From Begonia masoniana (taxonomy: Eukaryota > Streptophyta > Magnoliopsida > Cucurbitales > Begoniaceae): 64,000 bases of DNA. Under the pieces are notes generated by a model, which saw only the letters and a list, made by a program, of their open reading frames with translations, ran no database searches and was not told where the DNA came from. Both the position numbers and the translations under genes were made by a program. Below are positions 46,236 through 58,758 of the stretch, piece after piece (position 1 is the stretch's first letter; the number at the start of each line of letters is the position of its first letter). The stretch lies in the NCBI GenBank assembly GCA_022432975.1, contig CM039502.1:71818573-71882572 (forward strand). Reading direction: 5' to 3'.

Positions 46236-47924
46236 TGGAGTTTATAACTAGTTTTCTTTAGGTTTTGAAGTTTGCCCTTCTCTCTCTCTAAATAACTTCT
46301 CTAATTTTTCAATCCTTTCTTGTTAGTTTTCTCATCCATCTGTTTAATAATACTTTGAATATTCCTTTTTATTTTTGATTATACGATTCTCCCCCTCTTT
46401 GGTATCAGAGCCATATCATTATGGCTTGCTAAATCAGTAAGTTAGTTCATGATTAAATGAATTGAAGAGTTGAAGTTAATTTTTAAATCATCTTTAGATT
46501 TCTTTTAACTTTGAAAATTGTTTTCTTCTAATTTTCTTCAAAAACTTTTATCACGTTGAAGTTTTGTGTGTCGATGTTCGTTCCATTAAGTTTCTTTAGG
46601 TATGGTTCGTCACTCAAGACACGTTGAGCGGTTGTGCTATGAAGTACCGGGATGGGAAAAGGCCTTAGCTCGTTAGCCGTTGTCAGACAAGTACCTAAGA
46701 AAATTAAGGGAATGGCTTTGGCCTTGACTCGTAATTAGCCAGAGATATGAGTTTTAAAGAAAAATAGTCGAAAGTAATTTTCATAATTAAAAGTTTTGAT
46801 TGATGATTAAAAGATTAATTTTAAATTCCTCTGATTGTTTAGTCATGAATTAACATTGAAAAAATAAATAAATTTAAGTAATTTAAATCATTCATCTGTA
46901 TCAATTAAAAATGAAAAAATTGTTGAGTACTCGCAGGCTCAACAACTAAATCAATGGACTATTCTCGAAGTAGAATCAAAGAAAATTTATAAATTAGGAT
47001 TTTTTGATTCAATCAGTAAAAGAGCAGTTAAAACTTCCGAACAAACTATTTGTTTGGATACTTGTGATATAACAATTCATTTATTATGCTTCAAGGACAT
47101 TTAGAAGTATTTATTCGAATAGAAGTATATGGATATAGGTTTAATACAGATTGCATTTAAACCTTTAACTCTCCCAGGATTAAACTCTAGTATTCTACCT
47201 GATCTTAGAAATGCTAGATGTCAAGATTGGAAATCTTCTTTAATCAAAATAGTACAAACAAGTTTGTGTCATGGTCCTATTTATTTTAAAGTTTTGAAGC
47301 TGTAACCTTACATGTTCAAACTCAAGGATATAATTATCTGGCAGGTTCTGAAATTATCGCTATAATTTATCGAATTCACTATAAAGTTTTCAACACTTTA
47401 TGTCCTGATTCTATTTTATATAGCGATATAGGAAAAACCGTAGTAATTGAAAGCAACTTATTGACAACTAATGTTGCTATTCCTCGTCTTATTGACTGGA
47501 AAGAAGTAATATTTCTAGAAAACTAGAATATTACAAATGTTGTAACTCCACAACCAATAATTAGTAATCAATTAGAACAAATTACCCAATCTAGTGATGG
47601 ATCGGTAGAAGTAAGGTTCACACCAGAAATTACCCAAAGATTATCCTTTTCTAGAAGTATGTCGTCTAGAAATAGTTTTTCTCCTTATAGAGTTTCTGTT
47701 CCGAATAGCTCTAGGTATTCTAAACAACCAAACTCTGATAATCAAGAAGATTCAAAAATTGAAAGTATTATAATTTCAGAACAACAGATTCCTCATGGAA
47801 TTTACTCCAAAAATATGGAATCTCTGACAGTATCCGAGATGGCTTTTAATGTTTAATTGTTTTAATGAATTATTCACCTGGTTCAGCTCTTAGAAAGATT
47901 ATAAATGACGATTTTAATTTAGAG
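46236..47924 (+). pseudogene. second pararetrovirus 5' region: leader, primer-binding site, damaged movement-protein ORF
   Basis: The leader includes TGGTATCAGAGC at 46400-46411. Sequence from about 46870 parallels the first movement-protein copy, with in-frame stops near 47045-47120 and a deletion near 47290 relative to copy 1. It continues uninterrupted through the site where L3 sits in copy 1 (near 47850). Viral similarity ends at 47924 in GATTTTAATTTAGAGA, after which unrelated sequence begins. Confidence 0.7.
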
Positions 47925-48201
47925 AATGTATATATAGACATTAAACATATAAACATATACTTAACAAACTAAAAATCTAAATCCAAGTATCAAACATACA
48001 AACTAAAAGTCTAAATCCAACTAAAATGAAATCTAAGAAACTAAATTCAACATCCAAAATAAATTTAAATATATAACATACAAACTAAAGTGAATCCAAG
48101 CTATAGACTTAAATGTTTTCGATTCCACATGTGAACTTTCACTAGTAGGAGTATCCATCCTACCGTGGAGTAAAAAACAATATACATATAAACACATTAA
48201 T
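47925..48201. other. unassigned AT-rich sequence
   Basis: Repetitive AAACTAAAATCTAAATCCAA-like sequence without ORFs; it continues on the other side of L5. Confidence 0.5.
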
Positions 48202-49563
48202 TGTGACACCTAAATTTTCTGTATCATGTAGTTGTCTCTAAAATTCTTTGTACTAAAGAAACTTGCTATAATTACGATGTATCTTTTCGTAGAATTTGGA
48301 CGCCAAGTTTAAGAGAAAAAGGGGGTAGAACGATAAAAGAGGGAATTAAAACGTACGAGATTTTAGGTGGATATTTGAATTAAATTGTAAAGCTTTTTGA
48401 AGAAGCTACCTCTATCCTTGTAACCAAATACCCCACCTCTCTCTCTCTCTCTCTGTCTCTCGTTATTTCTCAACAACAGACAACCCCCTGCCTCTGCATG
48501 TTTCTCTTCACTCCCTCTTCGCTTCTACGCAAAAACCAGCAACTCCTCCTCTTTGGCGATTTCTCCCCCACGATTGAAGCTTCTCTTCCAAATGTTTAAG
48601 GTAAGAAAACTTTGGTTTATAAGTTGGATAGGGTAGTTGATGATTATTATGAGTTGTGAATGGAAATTTGTGATGGGTTTCTCTTGCAACAAAAATTCTG
48701 AAAACCCCTCTTTGTTTTTCTTCTTTTATGATGGTTCTACATGTTAAATGAGGATTTAATGGAATAGGATTGGTGGATAATGGATGGGTATGCATGTTTT
48801 AACAAGTTTGACATTTGAGTTTTAAAATCGACAAAATACAGGGTAGTACACGGTTTTAAATTTCTGGCCCTAATTCTGACTTGATTTTTATAAATGGATG
48901 ATTCTATGATAAACTAGACATTATAAGGTTTTTGAAGCATTTAGAATCGTCGAAAATTGATATAAATTGAGGGAGTTATAACCGTTTGAAGTTGAACAAA
49001 AATCGATTGTGAAATCTGATTTTTTTGTTGGTGTTTATCAAAATTTCATAAATTGAATTTATTAAGCTAGTTGAATTGGATAGTTGATGGATGTTTGAAT
49101 GTTTTGAGTAAATTTTTAGATTAAACTGGAGTCGTTGAACGTATAAAAGTGGTTATTGAAATTATGTTGTATTAATGAGTTCGATACGCATATTTAGGTC
49201 CTAAACTCCAAGGAAAACATCAAGGTTGCTTAAATCTCGACAGACCAAAGTAAGTTCATACTGCATGTGTATGGCTCTTAAGACCTACATCACAAATCTA
49301 CTAAGATTTATACGCTTTATGGGGTATACTGATGGGTAACTAGAATTATAAAATATGTTGTAGCTTAAGTGTTATTGTTTTACTGAACTTCCTTGATGAA
49401 TTGTCTACGTTTATGCTTCGAGGACATGTCTATTATTATGTTATGTTTTATGCACATGTTTACGGTTTAAAGTTGTAAGTTTGAGAAACTTTTTACGTCA
49501 AAAACGTGCCCAAGTCTCGAAAGTCACGTCATGTCCCGTGGCGGCCCGGGAAGGGTCGTTACA
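48202..49563 (+). mobile_element. Short LTR-family element L5 (1362 bp)
   Basis: It starts TGTGACACC and ends GGGTCGTTACA, with a perfect TTAAT duplication (48197-48201 and 49564-49568). It has the AAAGTAAGT site (about 49250) and an arm 1-like CCTACATCACAAAT (about 49276), but no arm 2, minisatellite or later motifs; so it is a shortened or ancestral-like variant. A CT microsatellite lies at about 48437-48462. Confidence 0.85.
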
Positions 49564-49568
49564 TTAAT

Positions 49569-50002
49569 CAACCTAAATTTAAGAACCTAAATTAATCAAA
49601 CACATTAATCAACAGCCAACAAATACATTACTCAAACACAAACAGCAACATTACAAGTACAAGTAGCAACACATCAATAGAGAGCCAACAAATTAATCAA
49701 CAGTGAGCAGCAAAAATTATCAACCAACAGTGATACAACCTATAAACATATAAATATATAAACTTCCTTCATAAATCAAACAAATCAATCAACTGCTAAC
49801 AACCAACAATTTATCAAACACATTATTCAACTACACTACAGCCACCAACAATTTATCACCTCTAAGCCTCTTGCGTAGCACAATTTGTTCTATCAATGTA
49901 AGAATTTGGCTTTGTGAGTAAGTGACTGAGGAAGAAAGTAAGAATATCCAGCTTGCAAAGTTGAGCCTCACTTGATTTTTATTAGTGAATTGTGTTTTGC
50001 AG
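49569..50002. other. unassigned AT-rich sequence and intron remnant
   Basis: The left part is rich in CAACA/AATTAATCAA. The right part (about 49850-50002) ends TGTTTTGCAG, the 3' end of an intron belonging to the captured HOP fragment. Confidence 0.5.
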
Positions 50003-50290
50003 TATGAGGAGAATATTAAAGATTGTGACAAGGCTGTGGAAAGGGGCAGGGAGCTCAGATCAGACTTTAATATGATTGCAAGAGCTTTGGCTAGGAAAGG
50101 TTCTGCCTTGATGAAAATGGCTAAATGTTCTAAAGACTTCGAACTTGTGACTGAAGCTTTCCAGAAAGCTCTTACAGAGCATCGGAACCAGACACTCTGA
50201 AGAAGCTAAATGAGGCTGAGAAAGCAAAGAAGGAGCTAGAGCAATAGGAGTACTTTGATCTATCAATAACAGGCAAGGAACGTGAGAATG
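50003..50290 (+). pseudogene. HOP/STI1 co-chaperone gene fragment (one exon)
   Basis: HOP links Hsp70 and Hsp90 through TPR domains. This exon is bounded by TTTTGCAG on the left and a GTATGT donor on the right, so it came from genomic DNA and not from spliced RNA. It encodes part of a TPR region, recognised by IKDCDKAVERGRELRSDF, AKCSKD and KALTEHRN, followed in another frame by LKKLNEAEKAKKELEQ. A one-base loss near 50188 shifts the frame, and a TAG interrupts the sequence near 50247 where the family has EQQEYFD. No other HOP exons are seen nearby. It may have been carried by a transposon; the surrounding sequence does not show which. Confidence 0.8.
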
Positions 50291-50449
50291 GTATGTCTTT
50301 CTTCTTTGATGTTAGTGTTATTTTGATTCCTATAGTAGAAGTATTTATATCTTGTGATAAAAAACTAAATGAATTGATTATTATGGATTGAACTTCACTG
50401 ACACATAATAAATTTTCAATTACCTAATGAAAAGCGAAGAATTATTTTT

Positions 50450-52911
50450 TGTAATGCCTCGAACCCGCCAGGCTCGGAACGCTACGTTTGCAAATCAAAC
50501 CTGCGTTTAAAACATCGTTTAAAATAGTTTTCGTAAATTTTACGACTCGTTTTTGAGTTTTTTGAACCCTCGAAATTTATTGAAAAACGGGCCCAAAATA
50601 CGTTTACAATACCTCGAAAAATGTCGGGTCAAAACATTGTAGAAATAGGGAAAAATTTTAAAAATTTTGAAATTTGGCTCAAAAGGGCGCTGAGCGCGCG
50701 CGCCTAGGCAGTGCGCCAGCCCGCGCTCTGTGTGCACTGCGCGCTCGCCTGCGCACTGGGCACATCTGTGTGCCCCTACCGCGATCGATTGCAGCCCGAA
50801 GCCCGATCGATCGGGTCTCCTCGGGTTTTCTTGACCCAAAACACCTAAAACTTCAAATTTTGACCCCTTTTGACCTTTCCCCACTTTTTCTCATATTTCT
50901 CCACCCCGAACCCTTCCAAAAATCACGAAACTTTAACCATGCCTTCCCGACACTCGAATCTTCAAATCCCATAAAAATTTTAGAAACCTGACTTAAAACG
51001 GATATTACTGAAAATAGCTAACTTAAACCCGACGTTGTTTGTTTTAAAATTAAAAAGGACGGCATAACGCCTAAAATTTTTATAAACCCAAAAACCTGAA
51101 AAAGAAATGACATTTAAACTCCAATTTAACCAAATACAAGTACTATATACACCAAAACAAAATAACCAAGCTAACACCACAAATCCAATCCCAAACAAAC
51201 CACACCGCAAACCAAACATATCCAAACATACACACACCTCAATCCTAACTCCAACTCACCAACACATTTCTCACAAAACTAACCATAAAACCTCCACATC
51301 TCCAATACAAACCACACCCCAAGGACTAGGTCGAAGTGCCCTGACAAATGACCTGCACCGGCGAGCTCCTTGTATCCCCGACTTCTCCTAGTCCTGTTCC
51401 TCGGTATCAAGCTCACCAGAAAATACTTCGTCACCTACACCACAGAACACAAAACGTAAGCCTAATGCTTAGTAAGTAGGGATGTATGAATGCAACACAC
51501 ACAATGCTCAACCATCCTAACAAATGCAATTTCTAACACTCAGTTTGCCGGCACCAAAAGATGCCTTAATTGCCTGCACCAACAGGTGCCTTATTTGCCT
51601 GCACTGAAGTGCCTTAGTTGCCTGCACCGAAGTGCCTTACTCTGACAAATTGTTATCACCCTCACACCCAAACACACAACGAAAAACCATGTGACAACAC
51701 AGATCTAGCGTACTCTACATCATAATGCATGCTTCAAAGAAATGCAATGTCACCACACACCACAACTCAACACAACACGATGCAAAACCATAACACAATG
51801 CAACACGAAGCAAAACAATAACAAATAGCCCTACCGTTCTATGATGTAGGCCCGAATAGCGAAAGAACATTACCCTCTAGTTACCTGATGGCTCAGCTAT
51901 CGCTTGCACGCTTCTACCGATCGAATCACTCGTCCGACGACCTAAAATAACGAAACTTAGCTTGATAAGTTACCACTTAAATCTAAGAATTTCTTAAACC
52001 TAAAACTAACCCACAACTAAAACATATTTCACACTAAAGCACATAACTCGGTTTTTTTTGAACAATTTTGACCGTCGAACTTCAAACGGTCATAACTCCC
52101 TCGTTTTTCAACGAATTTCGATGTGCCACCCTAATTCGGAAACCTCTACCCGTCTACTATTTGTTGAAACACTAAATCAATTAAACAAACACCCTAACCA
52201 ATCCAAAAATCTGTCAACAGCATCGGCCCTTCAAGTGTTCCTAAACTGATTTTTGTGCAACACTCCTCAAATCTTCAATCTATCACTGAAACAACCTAAT
52301 CTATTCATTCAACAACTAAACCAACCAATTTAGAAGGAAAACAACCAATTGAAAGCTAAAATTCGGAATCCCTCACCTAGGGTTTTCAAACTCTCACACA
52401 ACTCAACCAAAACACTTCAAAACTCCAACAAACTTCATCTAAAGTTATGGAAACCAAAACCCATGTGAGTTTACCTTGAAATCACCTTGAAAGATTGGAG
52501 AAAAGAGAGGGAGAGGCGTCGGCTATGGAGGAGGAAATGAGAGAACCGAATGAAGAAGAAGAAGAACTAACCTAATTTAAACCAAACTTTCCTTTACTTT
52601 TAAATTCCCTCCTCCATTCTTCCTTAAATTAAATTTTAACCCCACCTTTTCCCTTCATGAAAAGCCAACGTGAAACACTCCTAAAATCCTCACCATTTCA
52701 TTAGCTTTTTACTACATTTTGATTGGTTAACAAAGTGTGACTTTTCAAACCCAAAGCTTCCACCAATCACAATTTAGTTTGACTTGTCAAACTCTCCACT
52801 TCTCCTTTCACTTCTAATACCCTTCTATGTACACTAATCTTAAATAATTGAACCCTTATGCTTGACCTAAACTAGGGTCACACACGTTTTGGGAAAATTC
52901 CTGGTGTTACA
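50450..52911 (-). mobile_element. Long-LTR element L6 (2462 bp)
   Basis: It starts TGTAATGCCTCG and ends CCTGGTGTTACA, flanked by TTTTT on both sides (50445-50449 and 52912-52916), which is weak evidence because the site is T-rich. Minus orientation by motif order: AGGTAACT near 51890, arm 1 (51850-51836), arm 2 (51448-51434), 18-nt interval (51434-51417), GTGAGC. A GC-rich variable block lies at 50690-50820. No gene. Confidence 0.82.
51545..51640. repeat. short minisatellite in L6, about 24-bp unit, four copies
   Basis: Imperfect units of TTGCCTGCACCAACAGGTGCC/TTGCCTGCACCGAAGTGCC lie at the same position as the larger minisatellites of the other copies. Confidence 0.8.
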
Positions 52912-52916
52912 TTTTT

Positions 52917-54027
52917 TCTTTGAAATAGAAATTCATTGTTACCGTGAGCTCGTTGTTCTCTGCGAGGTAGATATCGGCGTGATCGTCTTTTCCAACAGAG
53001 GCAAGGTTTATGTGTCCTTGAGCAGGGAGCATGGAGAACAGAGCACGACAGTCGGGAGTCGAGGGGAAAACCAAAATCGGAGTCAGGACTCGGGAGCCGC
53101 GATACGGGGTCGGGTGTCACCCATTAGACCGTCGGTATTCAGCGAAGCAAAAGAACGGGAATCGTCAACGAGTCATGAGGGATTCTGCTGGCTGGTCTCT
53201 AGATTCTGGAACGATTGAGGGAAGACTGAAGAGTGAGGCTGAAACTTTCAGCTTTCAGCTTCCAGTTTCAGCCTGAAAGGCTGAAGCCCGATACCTGATG
53301 GACCGAGGACTGGTCCCAGTTTTTTTAACGAACGAAAGTTTTTTTAACATTCAGTTTGGTCGCGATTTTTTCAGAATTTTGGGCTATGGACCGAGGACCG
53401 GATCGAGAACTGGTGAGATTCTTGAGTTTGGTCCGAGGACCTGACCGTGGTCCAGAGACTTGGGACCGAAATCGGACCAAAACTGGTGGTCCAGATCGGT
53501 TCTTGATCCTCGAGCCGGTTATGCCCATGCCTACTAATGAGGTGTGTCAGTTGATAATAGGTCAAACTATAAGATATCAATTGACAAAATTTAAAATTTG
53601 AGGTATCAGTTATAAATACTCTCATACTTTAGAGGCAAATTAATATTAACTATAAATATTAACAGTAATGTTAATTACAAAACTATGTTTAATAATAATC
53701 ATAAAATACACTTTGTATCCCAACTTAGATAACAAATAAATTAAAATAAATATATGTCAATGAATATTAAATTTGGTTTTACAAGTCTCAAATATTAAGT
53801 GGCTCATTATCACATGGATCAATACCTATTTTATTTTTTCATTTTAATACTATAGCTAAGATGGTGAAATTGATCATGAATATATTAAGTGGTTTTAGAA
53901 CAAGCTAAGATGGTGAAATTGATCTTGAGAGCATAAGAACCTAATCAATGATCCAAAACCAAGGTACAAAGGTAGTGAAGCAATTGAGAATTCATCTTCT
54001 ATCGAATTTGGCTTTATAAAGCAGAAA
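52917..54027. other. unassigned region with a GACCGAGGACC-rich block
   Basis: 52917-53270 has overlapping small ORFs on both strands without recognisable content. 53275-53545 is rich in GGACCGAGGACCGGA-type units and ends near GTTATGCCCATGCC; compare 25441-25552. 53600-54027 is AT-rich. Confidence 0.45.
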
Positions 54028-54032
54028 CTTTC

Positions 54033-54848
54033 TGTGGGGTCCCTCCATTATGATTAGGGACCCATCAAATTAAATATTGAAGAAAATAAAAGTGGGAAAT
54101 AAAAGAGAACTTCTTTCTTCTTTCAGCGCCCACCTTTCTTTAAGGAAGGTGTCCCCTTGAAGCCTCTATAAATAGAGACTTCAAGCAAATACTTTAAGTA
54201 TCCGAAGATAGGTGAAATCTTCTATCCAAAAGAGACGGAGAAAATCACTTCTGAGTGAAGAGGAAGAGAAATATAGTAATGATTATTTTTTAGGGAGAGA
54301 AAAAAAAGAGTCTGAGAGAAAATAAGTGTGGTGTTTTTGTGCACATTGAAAGTTCTAAGAGTGATGATTTCTCTTAGTGAATATTTTCCAAAATATTCGA
54401 TATATAGAAAAATATTGTAAATCCTATTTTGTATAGTGAGATCTTTCTGGACTCGGTCTCCGTGGTTTTTTCCCGATTTGAGTTTCTACGTAAAATTCTC
54501 GGTGTTCATTTTAGCCATTATTTCTATTACCTCTTGGCCGTTATAATCTTATAGCACTGGAAAATATTCCAAGTATTTTTTAGATCGCATCTGCTATTAT
54601 TTCTCATAATGTTAGGTTAGTGGTGTAATTGTACTATGTAAGTAAATTCTGTTTAGAAGACTGGAATTTAAGTGGACCGTTTGTGACCCTCCAGTCTTTC
54701 CTATGAACTTACTTGGAAAGGTAATTCTACCTAAAATGATTGCAAGAGCATTCTTTCCTGGTAATTATCTTGATCAGTACTTTCCACGTTTTACAGCGGT
54801 GGTATTATTATTATCGTTTCCGCCGAAGTTTCATTGTTTTTTCCAACA
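54033..54848 (+). mobile_element. copia 5' LTR (816 bp)
   Basis: It runs from TGTGGGGTCCCTCC to TTTTCCAACA. A TATAAATA box at 54167-54174 is the likely promoter. Confidence 0.95.
54167..54174 (+). promoter_or_regulatory. TATA box in copia 5' LTR
   Basis: CTCTATAAATAGAGA, conserved at the matching place of the 3' LTR (about 58926). Confidence 0.6.
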
Positions 54849-54850
54849 AG

Positions 54851-54862
54851 TGGTATCAGAGC
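54851..54862 (+). other. copia primer-binding site
   Basis: TGGTATCAGAGC, two bases after the LTR end, complementary to initiator tRNA-Met. Confidence 0.9.
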
Positions 54863-54871
54863 GAGGTTATT

Positions 54872-57800
54872 ATGGCAGAAAAGATTGAAATTGAAAAATT
54901 CAACAGAAATAATTTCTCTCTGTGGAAATTAAAAATGAAGAGGCTATTGCAAAAAGATGGTTGTGTTATGGCCATCGGCGACAAGCCGACGAACGTTGAA
55001 GACGAGAAATGGAACGAAGCTAATGAGGATGCAATGGTCATTTTGCATCTTACTCTAGCAGATGAAATTTTGTCAACTATCTCAGAAATGGTAACGGCAA
55101 AACGATCTGGGATATGCTGACAATATTGTAAGAGAAGAAGTCGTGGTATAATAAAATTTTCTTGAAAAGAAAATTATATACCCTTCGAATGTCAGAATCT
55201 ACAACAGTAACATACCACGTCAATACTTTCAATACATTATTTTCTCAACTTACAGCAATGAAGCACAAAATCGACGAAAATGAAAGGGCTGAACTTTTAT
55301 TTCAAAGTTTACCAGATTCATACGATCACCTTATCATAAATTTTCTCAATGGTACTGCAAAAACAACATTGATGTTCAATGATATTGCAGCCGTCGTTAT
55401 TGACAAAGAAAGTAGGCAGAAAAACAAGGAGCAGTCGTTTGTAGAGGCATTATCAGTAACGAGAGGGAGATCAACGAACGTCGGGCCTCTGGAGCCATCA
55501 CGTCAGGAAGATCAAAGTCGAAAAGCAAAAAGGGCATCAAGTGCTATCATTGTGGCAAGATGGACCACATGAAAAAGGATTGCTGGAAATTGAAGAAAGA
55601 ACAAGGCACAGAAAATGTTAAAGGAGAAATAAAGAGTATGACTGCAACTGTCTCTGAGGGTGAAGATGTTATTGTATGTGAGGATGCTGTTAACCTCACG
55701 ATAAATGAATCATGTTGGGTGTGTGATTCTGGAGCATCTTATCATGTTACTTTAAAAGTGAAGTATTTTTCATCTTACACCAGCGGTGATTTTCGCATTG
55801 TCAAAATGGGGAAATAATTGAAAAATAAGACATGTGTATCCAGACCAACATAGAATGTGAGTTGATGCTTAAAGATGTTAGACATATTCCAGATATTAGA
55901 CTAAATCTAATATCAATTGGTGCTCTTGATGAGGCTAACTACAAGAGTAAGTTTTCTGGCAGTAAATGGGAGCTCAGTAAAGGTTCCCTAATCATAGCGA
56001 AATGGATCAAAGAGTCTAGCTTGTATGTGATTCAAGTGACTGTGAAGGAAGCATCAGTAAATGCTGCCCAAGATGACTCGTCTATTGAGTTATGCATAAA
56101 CGGTTTGGTCACATGAGCGAGAAATGACTTCGATTGCTTGGCAAAAGAGATAGTTTGTCATATCTCAAAGATGAACCTCTGCCAAGTTGTGTTTATTGTT
56201 TCGCAGGAAAACAACACAGAGTTTTCTTTCAGAAGAATTCTAAATCAAGGAAGTCAGACGTGTTGGAAGTTGTTTACTCAGATGTCTGGGGTCTATGTCA
56301 ATGAAAACGTTAAGAGGTGCCCAATACATGATCACATTTATTGATGATCACTCAAGGAAAGTTTGGGCTTATGCACTCAAGACGAGGTATTTAACATTTT
56401 CAAACATTTTTATGCTTTCACAGAGTGAGAAACTATAAAGAACTTAAAATGCATTCACACTGACAATGGTGGTGAATATATGGGATCATTCTATGAATAT
56501 TACAAAATGCACGGAATCAGGCACGAAAGATTTATTCCAAAGACTCTGCAACAAGATGGTGTTGCAGAAAGAATGAATAGAACTATCGTGGAGAAGATAC
56601 GGTGCATGTTATCACATTCAAAACTCCCCAAAACATTCTGGGGAGAAGTAATGAATACTACAGTAAATATCATCAACTTGTCTCCATCAACACCTCTGAG
56701 TGGAGAAGTGCCAAATAGACGGACAAGAAAAGATGTCTATTATAAACATCTAAAGGTGTTTGGATGCATGCATTCGTCCATATTCCTAAAGATGAGAGGT
56801 CAAAGCTAGACAGCAAAGCTAAGAAATGCATATTCCTAGGATACGGAAATGATGCATTCAAATATGGGTTTTGAGATCCGGTTGACAAGAAAAGTGTCAG
56901 AAGTCGAGATGTTGTCTTCTTTGAAGATTAGACCATTGAAGACAAGAAGAAAGATGTCACTAATGAGCATCCAGTAAGAGTTGGTTTGGAGAAATCAACT
57001 TTTGACGGGGAAGATGCTGGAGAATCTAGTGACCAAGCAGCTGATGATGTTGACCAAAGAGAAATAGAAATTTCTCCTGAATCAGTTACAGAACTAAATT
57101 TAAGAAGGTCAACAAGAGATCGTCGACCATCGAGAAAATACATGTGAACGAGTATGTGATGATCACTGACGGCGATGAATTTGAGTGCTATAAGGAAGCT
57201 ATGGAGCATCAACAAAAGAAGAACTGGTTGGATGCGATACAAGATGAGATGAGATCATTACATGAGAACCATACTTATGAGTTGGTTCAGCTTCTAAAGG
57301 GGAGAAAGGCACTCATGAACAAAAAGGGTATACATACTCAAAAACAAAAATTCACAACCAAAGTATAAGGCACGACTCGTCGTAAAAGGCTTTGGACAGA
57401 AGAAGGAGGTTGACTTTGAGGAAATTTTTTCACCGGTAGTGAAAATGTCATCCATATGAGTTGTATTTGGATTAGCCTCAAGTCTTGATTTGGAGATCAA
57501 GCAACTCGATGTGAAGACTGCCTTCTTGCATGGTGAATTAGAAAAAGATATTTACATGGAACAGCTAGAAGGGTTCGTTGTCAAGGGAAATGAACAATTG
57601 GCGTGTAAATGGAAGAAGAGTCTGTATGGATTAAAGTAAGCCCCAAGACAATGGTACAAGAAGTTTGATTTCTTTATGGGAAATCAAAGATACAAGAAAA
57701 CTTCTTCAGACTATTTTGTGTTCATGAAAAATTTCACGGTTGGTATATTTATAATCCTCCTACTTTATGTCGACGACATGCTGATTATGGGTCCAGACAG

Positions 57801-58758
57801 AGAAAAGATTGTTAAGTTGAAGAATGAACTTAACAAGTCTTTTTCCATGAAATATTTAGGACCGACAAAACAAATGCTTGGTATGAGAATCACTCGTGAT
57901 GGGAAGAATTGAAAATTATAGCTATCACAGGAGAAATATATCAAGAAAGTTCTCAGTTGATTCTATATGGATAAGGCAAAGCCGGTCAGCACTTCTCTTG
58001 CTAAACAGTTCAAACTTACTTCCGAACAAAGTCCTTCCACTGAAGAAGGAAAAACATAAATGCAGAGAATTTCATATGTCTCAGCAGTTGGCAGCTTGAT
58101 GTATGTCATAGTTTGTACGAAACCTGATATTTCACATTTTGTTGGAGTAGTCAACTAATTTCTAACAAATCTAGGCAGAGAGCATGGGAATGCAGTAAAG
58201 TGGATTCTTAGGTATCTTTAAGATACTTCAGAATTCAGTCTGTGTTTTGGAAGTGAGAAGTCTCTGTTGGTAAGCTATACTGATGCAGACATGACTAGAA
58301 ACATTGACTCAAGAAAATTAACATCAAGATATTTGGTTACTTTTGGAAGGGGAGCTGTGTCATGGCAATCTAAGAGACAAGATTCAATTGCATTGTCTAC
58401 AACAGAAGCTGAGTTTATGGCGGCTACAGAATTCTGTAAAGAAATTTTGTGGATGCAAAAATTTCTGACAGAATTGGGTCATAAACAGGATAAGTATATC
58501 TTGTACTACGACAGTCAAAGTGCTATTCATTTAAGCAGAAACCCGAGCTTTCATTCGAAGCCAAAACACATAGATATCAAGTATCATTGGATACGAGATG
58601 TGTTGGATAACAAGCAAGTGCATCTTGAGAAGATTCACACGGATGATAATGTCTCAGACATGATGACAAAGACTTTGCAAAGGAATAAACACGAATTCTA
58701 TATAGGCTCAGCTGGATTAGAAATTCCTCATCATAAGTCGGGAGGGGGAGATTTGTGA
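54872..58758 (+). pseudogene. copia gag-pol polyprotein, multiply broken
   Basis: The polyprotein would supply all enzymes for retrotransposition. Gag starts MAEKIEIEKFNRNNF at 54872; a one-base loss near 55100 and a following TAA break it. The zinc knuckle CYHCGKMDHMKKDC is at about 55540-55585. The protease motif CDSGASYHV is at about 55720-55750, with a frameshift near 55810. The integrase core shows IHTDNGGEY (about 56455) and QQDGVAERMNRT (about 56550). RT pieces include [21 protein letters not shown] (57505 on) and LLYVDDMLIMGP (57755-57795). RNase H has VSYTDADMT (58267), SRKLTSRYLVTFG and STTEAEFMAA. I count at least ten stops or frame changes. The order and the Tnt1-like motifs support copia; the lineage within copia is not assigned. 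Confidence 0.93.

Larger units (their letters stand above)
25553..47924. mobile_element. Endogenous pararetrovirus (caulimovirid type), rearranged and interrupted
   Basis: Viral pieces are 25553-25583, 30899-31046, 33761-35240, 37686-39432 (all +), 39433-40125 and 43286 to about 44200 (both inverted), then about 44200-47924 (+). Recognised parts are a tRNA-Met primer-binding site twice (31035, 46400), a movement-protein-type ORF, capsid-region ORFs, an RNase H segment, a 3' ORF region and a TATA box with tandem repeats. A 3' region runs directly into a second 5' region at 46200-46420, as expected for integration of circular or concatemeric viral DNA. LTR-like elements occupy the gaps. The RT core is absent or not recognisable here. 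All genes are broken or partial, and no piece amounts to a working genome. Genus not assigned. Confidence 0.8.
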
